Counted from the first letter of the stretch, positions 24,564-32,518 are shown. The stretch: DNA of 64,000 nucleotides from Amycolatopsis roodepoortensis (GCF_014873915.1 NZ_JADBEJ010000005.1:3224001-3288000); one strand, 5' to 3'. A program made the numbers and translations. The notes: generated by a model not told the origin, from the sequence alone.

Positions 24564-25259
24564 GTGATCAACCCCGGAGTTTTCCTGGGGGTCCTCGTCC
24601 AGCTGGCGCTGCTGGGGACGCTGGACGCCGTCGCCGGGCTGGGCCCGCTGGGCTGGCTCGCCGGAGCGGCCTACGGCCTCGCCGTGGGCGGATTCCTGAC
24701 CTACGGCCTGAACCGGAGCACCGCGCGCTCCCTCGGCCCGGCCGACGCCGTCACGCTCGCCCGGTCGGGGCTGGTCGGCTGCGTGACCGCGCTCGTCGTC
24801 GACACCGCGGGCCGGGAGATCGTCGCGATGGTCGTCCTCGCGTCGGTCGCGCTCGCCCTGGACGCCGTCGACGGCCAGGTCGCCCGCCGCACCGGGACGG
24901 CGTCGCCGCTGGGCGCGCGGTTCGACATGGAGGTCGACGCGTATCTGATCCTGATCCTGAGCGTGGTCGTCGCGCAGGTGCTGGGCCCGTGGGTGCTCAC
25001 GATCGGCGCGATGCGCTACGTCTTCGTCGTCGCGGGCAGGCTGTGGCCGTGGCTGAACACGCCGCTTCCGCCGAGCATGGCGCGCAAGACGGTCGCGGCG
25101 GTCCAGGGGATCGTGCTGGTCGTGGCCGCGTCGGCGATCCTGCCGCTCTGGGCCGGTTTCATGGTCACGCTGGGCGCGCTGGCGCTGCTGGCCTGGTCGT
25201 TCGGGCGCGACACGTGGTGGCTGCTGGAGCAGCACGCCTTCACCGCCGCGCCGGCCTGA
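24564..25259 (+). CDS. CDP-alcohol phosphatidyltransferase family protein
   Basis: 231 residues from GTG 24564, preceded by AGGAGG. The complete family signature is present, D-x2-DG-x2-AR-x8-G-x3-D-x3-D (begins LDAVDGQVAR, ends GARFDMEVDA), within a polytopic protein of about five to six helices. Such enzymes move a phospho-alcohol from a CDP-linked donor to a second alcohol, as in phosphatidylinositol phosphate synthesis. It is divergent from the dehydrogenase gene with a 60-base shared promoter region, so it may belong to the same locus and join the glycosylated product to a lipid or polyol (inference). Confidence 0.87.
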   Translation: MINPGVFLGVLVQLALLGTLDAVAGLGPLGWLAGAAYGLAVGGFLTYGLNRSTARSLGPADAVTLARSGLVGCVTALVVDTAGREIVAMVVLASVALALDAVDGQVARRTGTASPLGARFDMEVDAYLILILSVVVAQVLGPWVLTIGAMRYVFVVAGRLWPWLNTPLPPSMARKTVAAVQGIVLVVAASAILPLWAGFMVTLGALALLAWSFGRDTWWLLEQHAFTAAPA

Positions 25260-25622
25260 TCACGCGTACTGCGCTTCGCCGTTCCCGATCGACCAGTCGA
25301 CCGGATTGTTCTCGGTGATCGTGACGAGCACGTTCCGCGGCTCGGTCCCCGCGTACTCCTCGGCGAGCTCCGCGATCCGCCGGTAGAGGGCCTTCTTCTG
25401 CTCGTCGGTGCGCCCCTGCCGCATGGTGATCGCGACGAAGACGACCCCTTCGTCGCGGTGGATCCCCAGGTAGTCGTCGTATTTCAGGGTGTTCTGGCCG
25501 TTGAGGACCTGGAAGCGGTCATCGTCCGGGATGCCGAGCGTTTCGACCATCGCGTCGTGGACCGCGTTGCCGAGGGATTCGAGCTTGCCGGTCCCGATGG
25601 CGTCGATGCGGACGAAGGGCAT
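25260..25622 (-). CDS. Tautomerase family protein
   Basis: 120 residues. After removal of Met1 the N-terminal residue is Pro (MPFVRIDA), the catalytic base of the tautomerase superfamily. The pattern of a first strand, helix and IHRDEGVVFVAITMRQGRT is typical of an MsaD/4-OT-like subgroup of about 120 residues. It should tautomerise or dehalogenate small keto acids; the natural substrate is unknown. The start lies next to the stop of the TetR gene, so both are one transcription unit. The 3' end abuts the convergent phosphatidyltransferase stop. Confidence 0.83.
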   Translation of the reverse strand: MPFVRIDAIGTGKLESLGNAVHDAMVETLGIPDDDRFQVLNGQNTLKYDDYLGIHRDEGVVFVAITMRQGRTDEQKKALYRRIAELAEEYAGTEPRNVLVTITENNPVDWSIGNGEAQYA

Positions 25623-25623
25623 G

Positions 25624-26202
25624 TCAGTTCTCCTTGGTGGCGAGCAGGCCGAGGGCGCCGTCGACGGCTTTCGCGAACACGTCCGGGGAGCCCGCGGCGC
25701 GGGCGAGGATGTAGCCGCCCTGCAGCGCCGCGACCAGCGCGGTCGCCGTGGCGAGCGGGTCGAGCGACCGGTCGAGTTCACCGGCCGCGCGGCCCTCTTC
25801 GAGCAGCTCGGCGATGCGACCGGTGAGCCAGCCGAAGAACTCCTCGACCGGCTTTCGGAGCTCCGCGTCGGCCATCACGTCGGGATCCTGGGCGAGCCTG
25901 CCGACCGGACACCCCTTGAGCACGGCGCGTTCGCGGCGCAGGTAGACGGTGAGGCGCTCGATGGGCGAGCCTGGGCCGGAGAACTCGGCCTCCGCCCTGG
26001 CGCGCAGATCGTCGGCGCTGCGGGCGATCGCGGCGAGCGCGAGTTCGGACTTGCCCTGGAAGTGGTGGTACATGCTGCCCTGGCCGGCGCCGGAACGCTC
26101 CTGGATCGCCTTCGGGCTGGTGCCGACGTAGCCGCGCTCCCACAGGAGCTCGCGGGTGCTCTCGATGAGTTTCTCCCTCTTGTCCACGTCGTGACCGTAC
26201 AT
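25624..26202 (-). CDS. TetR family regulator (LmrA/YxaF-like)
   Basis: 192 residues from ATG 26202. The helix-turn-helix covers about residues 6-50 (REKLIESTRELL then TSPKAIQERSGAGQGSMYHH). The C-terminal part, with KGCPVGRLAQDPDV and FFGWLTGRIAELLEEG, fits the LmrA/YxaF subgroup that controls quinone- or drug-responsive genes. A near-perfect palindrome overlaps the start codon, suggesting autoregulation together with the downstream tautomerase. The frame remains open upstream, but that extension would pass through the operator and is rejected. Confidence 0.87.
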   Translation of the reverse strand: MYGHDVDKREKLIESTRELLWERGYVGTSPKAIQERSGAGQGSMYHHFQGKSELALAAIARSADDLRARAEAEFSGPGSPIERLTVYLRRERAVLKGCPVGRLAQDPDVMADAELRKPVEEFFGWLTGRIAELLEEGRAAGELDRSLDPLATATALVAALQGGYILARAAGSPDVFAKAVDGALGLLATKEN

Positions 26203-26214
26203 ACTAGTAGGTAC
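26197..26214. promoter_or_regulatory. 18-bp palindromic operator overlapping the TetR start codon
   Basis: GTACATACTAGTAGGTAC: outer GTAC arms and the inner octamer TACTAGTA are symmetric, with only one mismatched pair. Its AT content contrasts with the surrounding GC-rich DNA. Probable autoregulatory site of the adjacent TetR protein. Confidence 0.75.
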
Positions 26215-26227
26215 AACTCTCAAGGGG

Positions 26228-26250
26228 GAGCAAGGGACCTTTGCTACCAC
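26228..26250 (+). repeat. Dispersed repeat, family D
   Basis: Core AGCAAGGGACCTTTGCT, an imperfect palindrome, followed by ACCAC. Further copies are at 43078, 44903 (inverted), 54213 (inverted), 59662 and 61565. This copy is upstream of the TetR gene rather than at a gene end. Confidence 0.8.
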
Positions 26251-26331
26251 TTTCGCGAGAACCCGCAGGTCAGGGCCCACGTCTCCGCATTTAGCCGACC
26301 AACTTGCGTCCCCTGCGAGGGCCGACGGCCG

Positions 26332-26378
26332 CGAAGGCCTCCTTCCCTACCCTCAAAGTAGGCAAGGGGGCCTTCACG
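26332..26378. terminator. Inverted repeat related to family C
   Basis: CGAAGGCCTCCTTCCCTAC pairs imperfectly with GTAGGCAAGGGGGCCTTC around a CCTCAAA loop. It resembles the perfect hairpins at 42095 and 61616. It lies between the 3' end of the Rv1733c-like gene and the start of the TetR gene. Confidence 0.6.
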
Positions 26379-26387
26379 TACCTCAAA

Positions 26388-26408
26388 GCGTTTAGTCGAC
26401 TAAATGCG
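26388..26408. terminator. Short palindrome after Rv1733c-like gene
   Basis: Perfect 14-bp core TTTAGTCGACTAAA flanked by GCG and TGCG, three bases beyond the stop of the membrane-protein gene. A partial copy, CGCATTTAGCCGAC, is at about 26287. Confidence 0.5.
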
Positions 26409-26410
26409 CC

Positions 26411-26992
26411 TCAAGACCGCGAGTCCTGCCCGAACCGCTCCCACTCCCGGCCCCAGGCCGCCCACCGCGCCCGGTTCAGCAGGCACCGCGCGAGCACATA
26501 CCCCGCCGCCAGCAGCGTCACCGCCGCCAGCCACACCCCCACCCCGACGCCGATCCCCGCGCTGGTCGCGTCCAGCGGCATCACCGGCGGCTCGACCACG
26601 GCGCCGGACTCGTCGAGCCATACGGTCACCGCGTCCCCGGCCGACGCACCGAGATCGGCGGCGACACGCGCCTCCTGAAAGTCCCCATCCGGCAACGCCC
26701 ACCGCGCAGCCACCGAAGCCGTCTCCGCGGAGGGCATCCCGTCGACGCCGATACGGGCCGGCGGAGCGTCCTCAAGCAGGAACGCGGTCGTCGAGTGCCG
26801 CGAAGCCGTCTCCAGCGCCGAACGCTCCATCATGGCCGCGTAGGTCTCCGAACCGGCCGCCGCGGCCAGCGGCACACCGAGCAGCGCGATCAGGACACCG
26901 AAGACGAGGATCGCCGCCTCGACCCGGTCCGAGCCGCGGGCGAGCGGATTCCGGCCGAGGTGGATCCGGCGCCACAGGTACACGAGCGACAC
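26411..26992 (-). CDS. Rv1733c-like two-helix membrane protein
   Basis: 193 residues from a GTG preceded by GAAGGAGG. The opening LWRRIHLGRNPLARGSDRVE is characteristic of the actinobacterial Rv1733c family. Two transmembrane helices are at about 27-47 (AAILVFGVLIALLGVPLAAA) and 145-170, with an extracytoplasmic region of about 95 residues between them. The M. tuberculosis homologue belongs to the DosR dormancy regulon and is a T-cell antigen, but its biochemical role is unknown. It lies downstream of the GGDEF protein gene with a 100-base gap. Confidence 0.85.
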   Translation of the reverse strand: MSLVYLWRRIHLGRNPLARGSDRVEAAILVFGVLIALLGVPLAAAAGSETYAAMMERSALETASRHSTTAFLLEDAPPARIGVDGMPSAETASVAARWALPDGDFQEARVAADLGASAGDAVTVWLDESGAVVEPPVMPLDATSAGIGVGVGVWLAAVTLLAAGYVLARCLLNRARWAAWGREWERFGQDSRS

Positions 26993-27092
26993 GACGGACC
27001 TCCTTCACCGGGTAAGCCTGCGCCGGAGAAAGCCGTCGCGACAGGAGGCTTTGGTCCCGCATCCGGTACCACGTCCACAGTGGCCGCCCGGT

Positions 27093-29678
27093 TCATCGCA
27101 CGACGTGTTCGTACGCGCGCTTCAAGTCGTCGACCCGGCCCGGCGGCGCGACCAGGGGCCCCTTCGCCCAATCGCAGCCGAGTTCGTGCAGGACCTCCAG
27201 CTGCCGCGCGGTTTCGACCCCTTCGGCGACCACCACGAGGTCGACGGCGTGCGCCATCGCCATGATCCCGGCGACGATCGGCTCGGCGTCGCTCGACCTG
27301 CCGAGATCGGCCACGAACGACCGGTCGATCTCGATCACGTTCAGATCCAGGCGGCACAGCTGGGCGAGCGAGGAATACCCGGCGCCGAACCGTTCCGCGG
27401 TCACGCGCACGCCGGTCTTCCGCAGCGCGTCGACCGCGTCGGCCGCGTCCTTCAGGGCCGTCTCGTCGACGTCGAGGCACAGGTCCTGCGGCCCCAGCCC
27501 AGCGGCCTCCAAGGTTGTCTGAACCACTTGCAGCAAGGCGGGATCGCCCAGTTGGCGGACCGAAAGACTCACATTCACATTACAGTGCACACCATGATCG
27601 GCACGCCATCGAGAGATCTCGCGGGCGGCCTTGGCGAGGACCTCCGCCCCGATGACCGTCATGAGATCGCCTTCGTCGGCGATCTCCGCCAATTCCGCCG
27701 GATCGATCGGCCCGCGTTCCGGGTGCGCCCAACGGGACTTCGCCTTCACCGCGACCATGGCACCGGTCCGCAAATCGACGACGGGCTGATAAACGGTCTC
27801 GACCAGGCCTTCGGCGACGGCGTTGCGCAGATCCTGCTCCAACGCGAATCGGTCTTGTACTCGTTTCCGCATGATCGGCGCATAGAACGCATATCGGCCG
27901 GGCCCGAATGTCTTTGCCTGATACATCGCCAGATCGGCGTCTTCCAGCAATTCGTCGGCACTGCGCTGATCGCCCGGTTCGGCGATCACTATTCCAATAC
28001 TCGTATTTATATGCAGTTCGCGGCCGTGCACGGTGAGCGATTCGGCGAGCCGCCGCTGGAGGTGGTCGGCCAGCGCCCGCACTTCGGCGGCTTCGGTATA
28101 ACCGGTGGTGATGACCAGGAACTCGTCCCCGCCGAGCCGTCCGACCAGGTCCGAAGGCCCGGCGGCGGCCCGCAGCCGGTCTCCGATGATGCGCAGCACC
28201 TGGTCGCCGACGGTATGACCGAGCGAATCGTTGATGATCTTGAACTTGTCGAGGTCGATGAACATCACGGTGGTCGTCCGCGCCGGATCGGCGATCGTGC
28301 GGCGCAGGTGGTTCAGCGCGAGCGTGCGGTTCGCGAGCCTGGTCAGCGGGTCGTGGGTCGCCTCGTAGGCCAGCCGTTCACTGATCGCCCGCCGCTCGGT
28401 GATGTCGGCGAAGGACGTCAGCACCGAGGGCACGCTCTGCCCCGGCGCCATCAGCGGGCCGGAGGTCAGCGAGAGCCATCGATGGGCGCCGTCGCGCCGC
28501 CGCACCTGCACGACCCTCCCGGTCTCGACCTTCCCGGAACGCCGCACGCGCGCGGACGGCAGATCGTCGACGGGCACCGGGGCGCCGTGCTCGTCGTGCA
28601 GCCGCAACGTCCGGCTCTCCAGGCCCACCAGGGATCCCGGCGGCACGCCGGCGATGCGATGCGCCGCGGAGTTCGCCAGTTCGATCCGTCCGCCGGGGCC
28701 GACCAGCAGCACTCCTTCGTCGAGCGTCTCGACGACGGTGGCGAATTCGGCCTCGGCCCGGCGCTGCGCGGTCTCGTCGGCGCACAGCAGCACGTAACCG
28801 TCGAACATCTCGGCCGCCGAGACCCGCACCGCCAGCGCCGTTCCGTCGGCGCTGTAGTGCGTGGCCTGCATGACACCGCCCGCGGCGACGACCTGCCGGG
28901 GGCTCATCGGCGCGCCGACGACCTCGGCCACCGGAACCCCGATGACCTGGTCGAGATCGTGGCCGTAGACGGCCTCGGCCGCCGGATTCCAGCTGGTCAC
29001 CAGCCCGTCGGGAGAGGTCGCGATGATCGCGTCGCTCGCGTGGCCGACCAGCGCGGCCTGAAACCGCAGACCGGCCTCGGCCGCCTTCTGCGTGGTCAGG
29101 TCGCGCATGATCACCTGGTACGCGGGTTCGCCCTCCCACGTCGTGAGCACCGCCTGCGATTCGACGGTGACCCGCCTGCCCTGCAGGGTCCGCAGTGTCA
29201 TCTCCGTCGGCTCGCTGAACGACCCCGGCGAGACCAGCGAGCCGATCCGCGCCAGCAGCGCGTCCTGCGAGCCGGCGTCGACCAGATCCGTGATGTGCAT
29301 CCCGATGATCTCGGTCGACACCGTCGCGCCGACGAAGCGCATCGTGGCCGAGTTCACGAAGACGACTTTGCCCCGCTGATGGACACAGATCCCGTAAGGG
29401 CTCGCCTCCACCATCGTGAGGTATTGCGTTCCCAATGCGCCGCCGTCGGAATTTTGCTCCAAAAGGCGGTACCCCTCACCGAGAAAGGCGAGCGCGGGTT
29501 CGCCGCGCTGATCCCTCTCGACGGACAACTCGGTCAGCAGACGGACGAGCGACGCGTGCCGGCCGGGTTTTCCCACCGTGCGGGTCGCGGTGCCGTTCGC
29601 TGGCGAGGAATCCTGATCCGAGGGCCGGTGGGTGTCGGGAGTCCCACCGTCGAGATCGTCAGGATCCATCTGATCCAA
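27093..29678 (-). CDS. PAS-PAS-PAS-GGDEF-(degenerate EAL) diguanylate cyclase
   Basis: 861 residues. Three PAS-like domains occupy about 85-200, 205-310 and 315-430, then a GGDEF domain (about 440-600) with an intact catalytic RLGGDEF at 514-520. The product-inhibition site RxxD is absent because the Arg position is Gly507. A C-terminal EAL-like domain (about 610-855) is degenerate: the EALxR motif is KAKSR, DDFGTGYSSL is AERFGAGYSSL, and KIDxSFV is EIDRSFV; only late motifs such as AEGVET remain. So it probably makes c-di-GMP and does not degrade it, with the EAL domain serving as a binding or regulatory module. No transmembrane segments are seen, so sensing is cytosolic. Confidence 0.9.
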   Translation of the reverse strand: MDQMDPDDLDGGTPDTHRPSDQDSSPANGTATRTVGKPGRHASLVRLLTELSVERDQRGEPALAFLGEGYRLLEQNSDGGALGTQYLTMVEASPYGICVHQRGKVVFVNSATMRFVGATVSTEIIGMHITDLVDAGSQDALLARIGSLVSPGSFSEPTEMTLRTLQGRRVTVESQAVLTTWEGEPAYQVIMRDLTTQKAAEAGLRFQAALVGHASDAIIATSPDGLVTSWNPAAEAVYGHDLDQVIGVPVAEVVGAPMSPRQVVAAGGVMQATHYSADGTALAVRVSAAEMFDGYVLLCADETAQRRAEAEFATVVETLDEGVLLVGPGGRIELANSAAHRIAGVPPGSLVGLESRTLRLHDEHGAPVPVDDLPSARVRRSGKVETGRVVQVRRRDGAHRWLSLTSGPLMAPGQSVPSVLTSFADITERRAISERLAYEATHDPLTRLANRTLALNHLRRTIADPARTTTVMFIDLDKFKIINDSLGHTVGDQVLRIIGDRLRAAAGPSDLVGRLGGDEFLVITTGYTEAAEVRALADHLQRRLAESLTVHGRELHINTSIGIVIAEPGDQRSADELLEDADLAMYQAKTFGPGRYAFYAPIMRKRVQDRFALEQDLRNAVAEGLVETVYQPVVDLRTGAMVAVKAKSRWAHPERGPIDPAELAEIADEGDLMTVIGAEVLAKAAREISRWRADHGVHCNVNVSLSVRQLGDPALLQVVQTTLEAAGLGPQDLCLDVDETALKDAADAVDALRKTGVRVTAERFGAGYSSLAQLCRLDLNVIEIDRSFVADLGRSSDAEPIVAGIMAMAHAVDLVVVAEGVETARQLEVLHELGCDWAKGPLVAPPGRVDDLKRAYEHVVR

Positions 29679-29803
29679 ACCCCCTACTCGACTGATGTAG
29701 CTTCCGATTAGATCACTAAATCGACGTAGCCGTCCTCCCCGGACAGCTGATCGGCGCGGCTATTCCACCCCAGCGTTGACTGAATGTAGTTGAAGGGAAA
29801 CAC

Positions 29804-30955
29804 GTGCGGAGCAAAACAGACATCTGCGGCATCGGCGCCGTAACCGCCTACGGCTGGGGGCGCGAATCACTGTGGGAGGGCCTGGCGAGCGGCGTCCCCT
29901 GCGCCCAATTCGCCGAAGGCTTCGGGGAAACCCCGGATCAGCCGGGCTGGGTCGCCCACGTCCCCGAGGGCGGCCGGGCCAGGGACGGCAGCCTGCACGC
30001 GCGCGCCCTGCTCGCCGCGGCACGGGAAGCGATCGAAGACGCCGGCGCGCGGGGCTGGACGCCGGGACGCCGGGTCGGCGTCATCTCCGGCGGCGTCCGC
30101 GAGGACCTGCGCACCTGGGACCGGCTCACCGAGATGGGCGAGCAGCTCATGTACCGGCGCGAATTCATCGGCATGATGCCCTCCACCCCGATCGCGACGC
30201 TCATGTCGGAGTTCGGTTTCCACGGCCCTTCCATGGCCACCTCCGCCATGTGCGCGACCGGCAGCGCCGCGGTGCTCACCGCGAAGATGTGGCTGGACGC
30301 CGGCATGGCCGACGACGTGGTCGTGGTCACCACGGATCTGTCCGCGACCAGGCCGATGGTGCGCAACTTCGTGCACTGCGGGGTGGCGGTCACCGACGTG
30401 CCTCCGCTCGACGCGTGCCGTCCTTTCCAAGAGGGCACAAGGGGTTTCACCTTCTCCGAGGCCGCGGTCGCGGTGGTGCTGACCCAGCGGAAGACCGAGT
30501 CGTACGCGACGCTGCGAGGCGGCGCCATGACCCACGAGGCGCACAACGCGATGGCGCTCGACCCCGATCCGTCGAACGCCATCGCGGCGGTGACCGGCGC
30601 GCTGGAGAACGCGAACGCGGCGCCGTCCGACGTCCGCTACCTGAACGCGCACGGGACGGGCACGAAACTCTGCCACCGCACGGAATCCCGGATCCTCGAA
30701 GCGGTCTTTCCCAAGGAGACCGAGATCTACTCGATCAAACCGCTGACCGGGCACAGCCAGTCGGGCAGCGCGCTGACGGAGATCGCGACGATCTGCCTCG
30801 CGGCCGAGCGGGATCTGGTCCCGGCGCCGAAACCGGTGGCGGACGGGCATTCGCAGCTGATGGACGGGCCGTCCCGGCCGGAAAGCGGGCTGACCGTCAA
30901 GACGTCGATCGGGATGGGCGGTTACGTCGCGGCTGTCGTGCTGGAGAACGCCTAG
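29804..30955 (+). CDS. Stand-alone beta-ketoacyl synthase (KAS II-like)
   Basis: 383 residues from a GTG with GAAGGGAAA upstream. The complete thiolase-fold active site is present: Cys150 in TSAMCATGSAA, His283 in NAHGTGT and His317 in PLTGHSQSGS. It should catalyse decarboxylative Claisen condensation. It has no attached domains and there is no acyl carrier protein, ketoreductase or chain-length factor beside it, so it is not part of an obvious type II PKS or fatty acid cluster. Residues around the Cys (SAM before C) differ from the more usual STAC of FabF, hinting at a specialised function. Divergent from the GGDEF gene across 125 bases. Confidence 0.85.
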   Translation: MRSKTDICGIGAVTAYGWGRESLWEGLASGVPCAQFAEGFGETPDQPGWVAHVPEGGRARDGSLHARALLAAAREAIEDAGARGWTPGRRVGVISGGVREDLRTWDRLTEMGEQLMYRREFIGMMPSTPIATLMSEFGFHGPSMATSAMCATGSAAVLTAKMWLDAGMADDVVVVTTDLSATRPMVRNFVHCGVAVTDVPPLDACRPFQEGTRGFTFSEAAVAVVLTQRKTESYATLRGGAMTHEAHNAMALDPDPSNAIAAVTGALENANAAPSDVRYLNAHGTGTKLCHRTESRILEAVFPKETEIYSIKPLTGHSQSGSALTEIATICLAAERDLVPAPKPVADGHSQLMDGPSRPESGLTVKTSIGMGGYVAAVVLENA

Positions 30956-31036
30956 CGACCAATTCGATAACACACGGTCCCACCACCGTCACGAGCTGTC
31001 ATCATATGGCGACGAGTACTCAGCACGGAGGCGACC

Positions 31037-31702
31037 ATGGGCCCGCGAACGGCGACCGACAACCTTGTCCACAACTACCTGTTCCTGCGGCGTGCCATCG
31101 GTTTCCTCGGAACCGGACTGCCCTTCGTGCTGATCTTCGGGAAGCTGATCGTCGACGGCGGCGGCCTGCTCAACTCGATCAGCGGGTACTACTACTCGGG
31201 AATGCGGGACGTGTGGGTCGGCGTCATGTGCGCCATCGGTGTCTTCCTGTTGTCGTATCGGGGTTACGGCCGGGTCGACGACGTCGCCGGGAACATCGCG
31301 GCCGTGGCCGCCGTCGGGGTGGCGCTCTTCCCCACGACACCGGCGAACGGCGACCGTACGGACGAGATCATCGGTCTCCTGCATCTCGGTTTCGCCGCGG
31401 TCTTCTTCCTCACCTTGGCGTTCTTCTGCATCGTGCTGTTCACCAAGTCGGACAAGGAGATCCCCGGCGGCCGCAAATCCGAGCGGAACCGGCTGTACGT
31501 CGCTTCCGGCGTGATCATGCTGGTGTGCCTGGCGTTGATCGTGCTGTGCGGGCTGGTCTTCGACGAGCTGACGAGGGATCTGTACCCGGCGCTGTGGCTG
31601 GAGTCGATCGCGATCCTCGCGTTCGGTGTCGCGTGGCTCACCAAGGGCGGAACGCTGCTGCCGGACAAGCCGGTGACGGCGGGGACCCGGGTGACCGCCT
31701 GA
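31037..31702 (+). CDS. Integral membrane protein, DUF998-like
   Basis: 221 residues with six hydrophobic segments: around FLGTGLPFVLIFGKLIV, DVWVGVMCAIGVFLLSY, VAGNIAAVAAVGVALF, FAAVFFLTLAFFCIVLF, YVASGVIMLVCLALIVLC and LWLESIAILAFGVAWL. The SISGYYYSGMRDVWVG and ALFPTTP segments recur in actinobacterial DUF998-type proteins. No catalytic residues are apparent and the function is unknown. It is followed nine bases after the stop by an imperfect hairpin, so it is likely monocistronic. Confidence 0.78.
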   Translation: MGPRTATDNLVHNYLFLRRAIGFLGTGLPFVLIFGKLIVDGGGLLNSISGYYYSGMRDVWVGVMCAIGVFLLSYRGYGRVDDVAGNIAAVAAVGVALFPTTPANGDRTDEIIGLLHLGFAAVFFLTLAFFCIVLFTKSDKEIPGGRKSERNRLYVASGVIMLVCLALIVLCGLVFDELTRDLYPALWLESIAILAFGVAWLTKGGTLLPDKPVTAGTRVTA

Positions 31703-31710
31703 CCTGCGCC

Positions 31711-31740
31711 GCCGAAGGTAAAGGAACCTTTGCCCTCGGC
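31711..31740. terminator. Imperfect hairpin after the DUF998-like gene
   Basis: GCCGAAGGTAAAGGAACC pairs with the following CTTTGCCCTCGGC, with A-C and similar imperfections. Its centre (AAAGGAACCTTTG) resembles the family D repeat core. Confidence 0.5.
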
Positions 31741-31757
31741 CGGGTCGTTGACGCCGT

Positions 31758-32384
31758 ATGACCGATCGCATCGCATTCCGCCTCGGCCGCCGCGACCTGC
31801 TGGTGGTCGCGGGGATTCCCGGGGCCGGCAAGACCACCCTGCTGTCCCGGGCGGCGACCGGCGCCATACCGGTGCTCGACTCCGATCAGGTCCGCGCGCG
31901 GCTGCGCGAACGGCTGCCGCCCGCGCTGCCGTACCGGTTCTACCGGCCGGTGGTCCACCTCTGGCATCGCGCGCGGGTCGTCCGGTTCGCGCTGGCCGAC
32001 GGCGGCCCGCTCATCGTGCACGAGCCCTCGACCCGGGCGACGACCCGCGGCCTGCTGGCCCTGCTCGGCCGGGTGAGCCGCCGCCCGGTCCGGCTGCTGT
32101 GGCTCGACGTCACCCCGGAGGACGCCCGCGCGGGCCAGGTCGCGCGCGGGCGCGTCATCCGGCGGCACTCCTTCGCCCGCCACGTCAAAAGGGCCGAGAA
32201 GGTGCGCCGGGCCCTGCGCGACGGCTGGGTGCCGTCCGGCTGGCGCGGCGCGCGGATGGTGACCCGCGAGGCCACCGGGGTGCTGCGTTTCGTCACCGAG
32301 GAGGAGCCGGGGAGAGACCGCTCAGGCGACGTCCGGCTCCTTCGCGTCGAGCGGCCCGCCGCACCCGCCGTCCGCGCCGGCTAG
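31758..32384 (+). CDS. AAA-family P-loop ATPase / small-molecule kinase-like protein
   Basis: 208 residues. Walker A is GIPGAGKTT at about residues 19-27. An aspartate-containing segment PVLDSDQVRARLRERL follows, as in zeta-toxin or gluconate/chloramphenicol kinase-like P-loop proteins where it contacts the phosphoryl acceptor. A lid region rich in Arg (GRVIRRHSFARHVKR) fits the same fold. It probably phosphorylates a small metabolite or a macromolecule; no antitoxin gene is present, so a toxin role is not supported. Its last 63 bases overlap a small ORF on the opposite strand. Confidence 0.78.
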   Translation: MTDRIAFRLGRRDLLVVAGIPGAGKTTLLSRAATGAIPVLDSDQVRARLRERLPPALPYRFYRPVVHLWHRARVVRFALADGGPLIVHEPSTRATTRGLLALLGRVSRRPVRLLWLDVTPEDARAGQVARGRVIRRHSFARHVKRAEKVRRALRDGWVPSGWRGARMVTREATGVLRFVTEEEPGRDRSGDVRLLRVERPAAPAVRAG

Positions 32385-32465
32385 CGGCTCCGGCTCGGGT
32401 TCTTCCGCCGGCACGGGGCGATTCGGGTGCGGGTTCAACGGCGTCCAGCGGATTCGTACCGGCAT
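32322..32465 (-). CDS. Possible small protein (47 aa), Pro/Glu-rich with a GGCGG motif
   Basis: ATG at 32465 is preceded by AAAGGACGG at good spacing and opens 47 codons, with PAEEPEPEPL then ADGGCGGPLDAKEPDV. It is just downstream (53 bases) of the monooxygenase gene on the same strand and overlaps the P-loop ATPase gene end on the other strand. The single Cys between glycines and the acidic, Pro-rich composition resemble the small ORF at 38195, which also has a GGC motif, but no alignment-level similarity is claimed. Function unknown; it could be a chance frame. Confidence 0.4.
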   Translation of the reverse strand: MPVRIRWTPLNPHPNRPVPAEEPEPEPLAGADGGCGGPLDAKEPDVA

Positions 32466-32518
32466 CGTCGTCCGTCCTTTCCCTCTTCACCGGAATACGG
32501 ACGCGCCGGGCGATCGGT

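Noticed and set aside
26993..27092. Minus-strand leader before the Rv1733c-like gene resembles a c-di-GMP (GEMM-I) riboswitch, with GGGACCAAAGCC and a later GGCTTACC, next to a diguanylate cyclase gene.
   Set aside because: The expected upstream stem with GAAA-type tetraloop and the CACAGGGCAAACC strand are missing, and the spacing is too short. A covariance search would decide.
31758..32384. P-loop protein considered as a zeta-type toxin.
   Set aside because: No epsilon-like antitoxin next to it, and the Walker A plus acceptor Asp pattern is shared with harmless small-molecule kinases.
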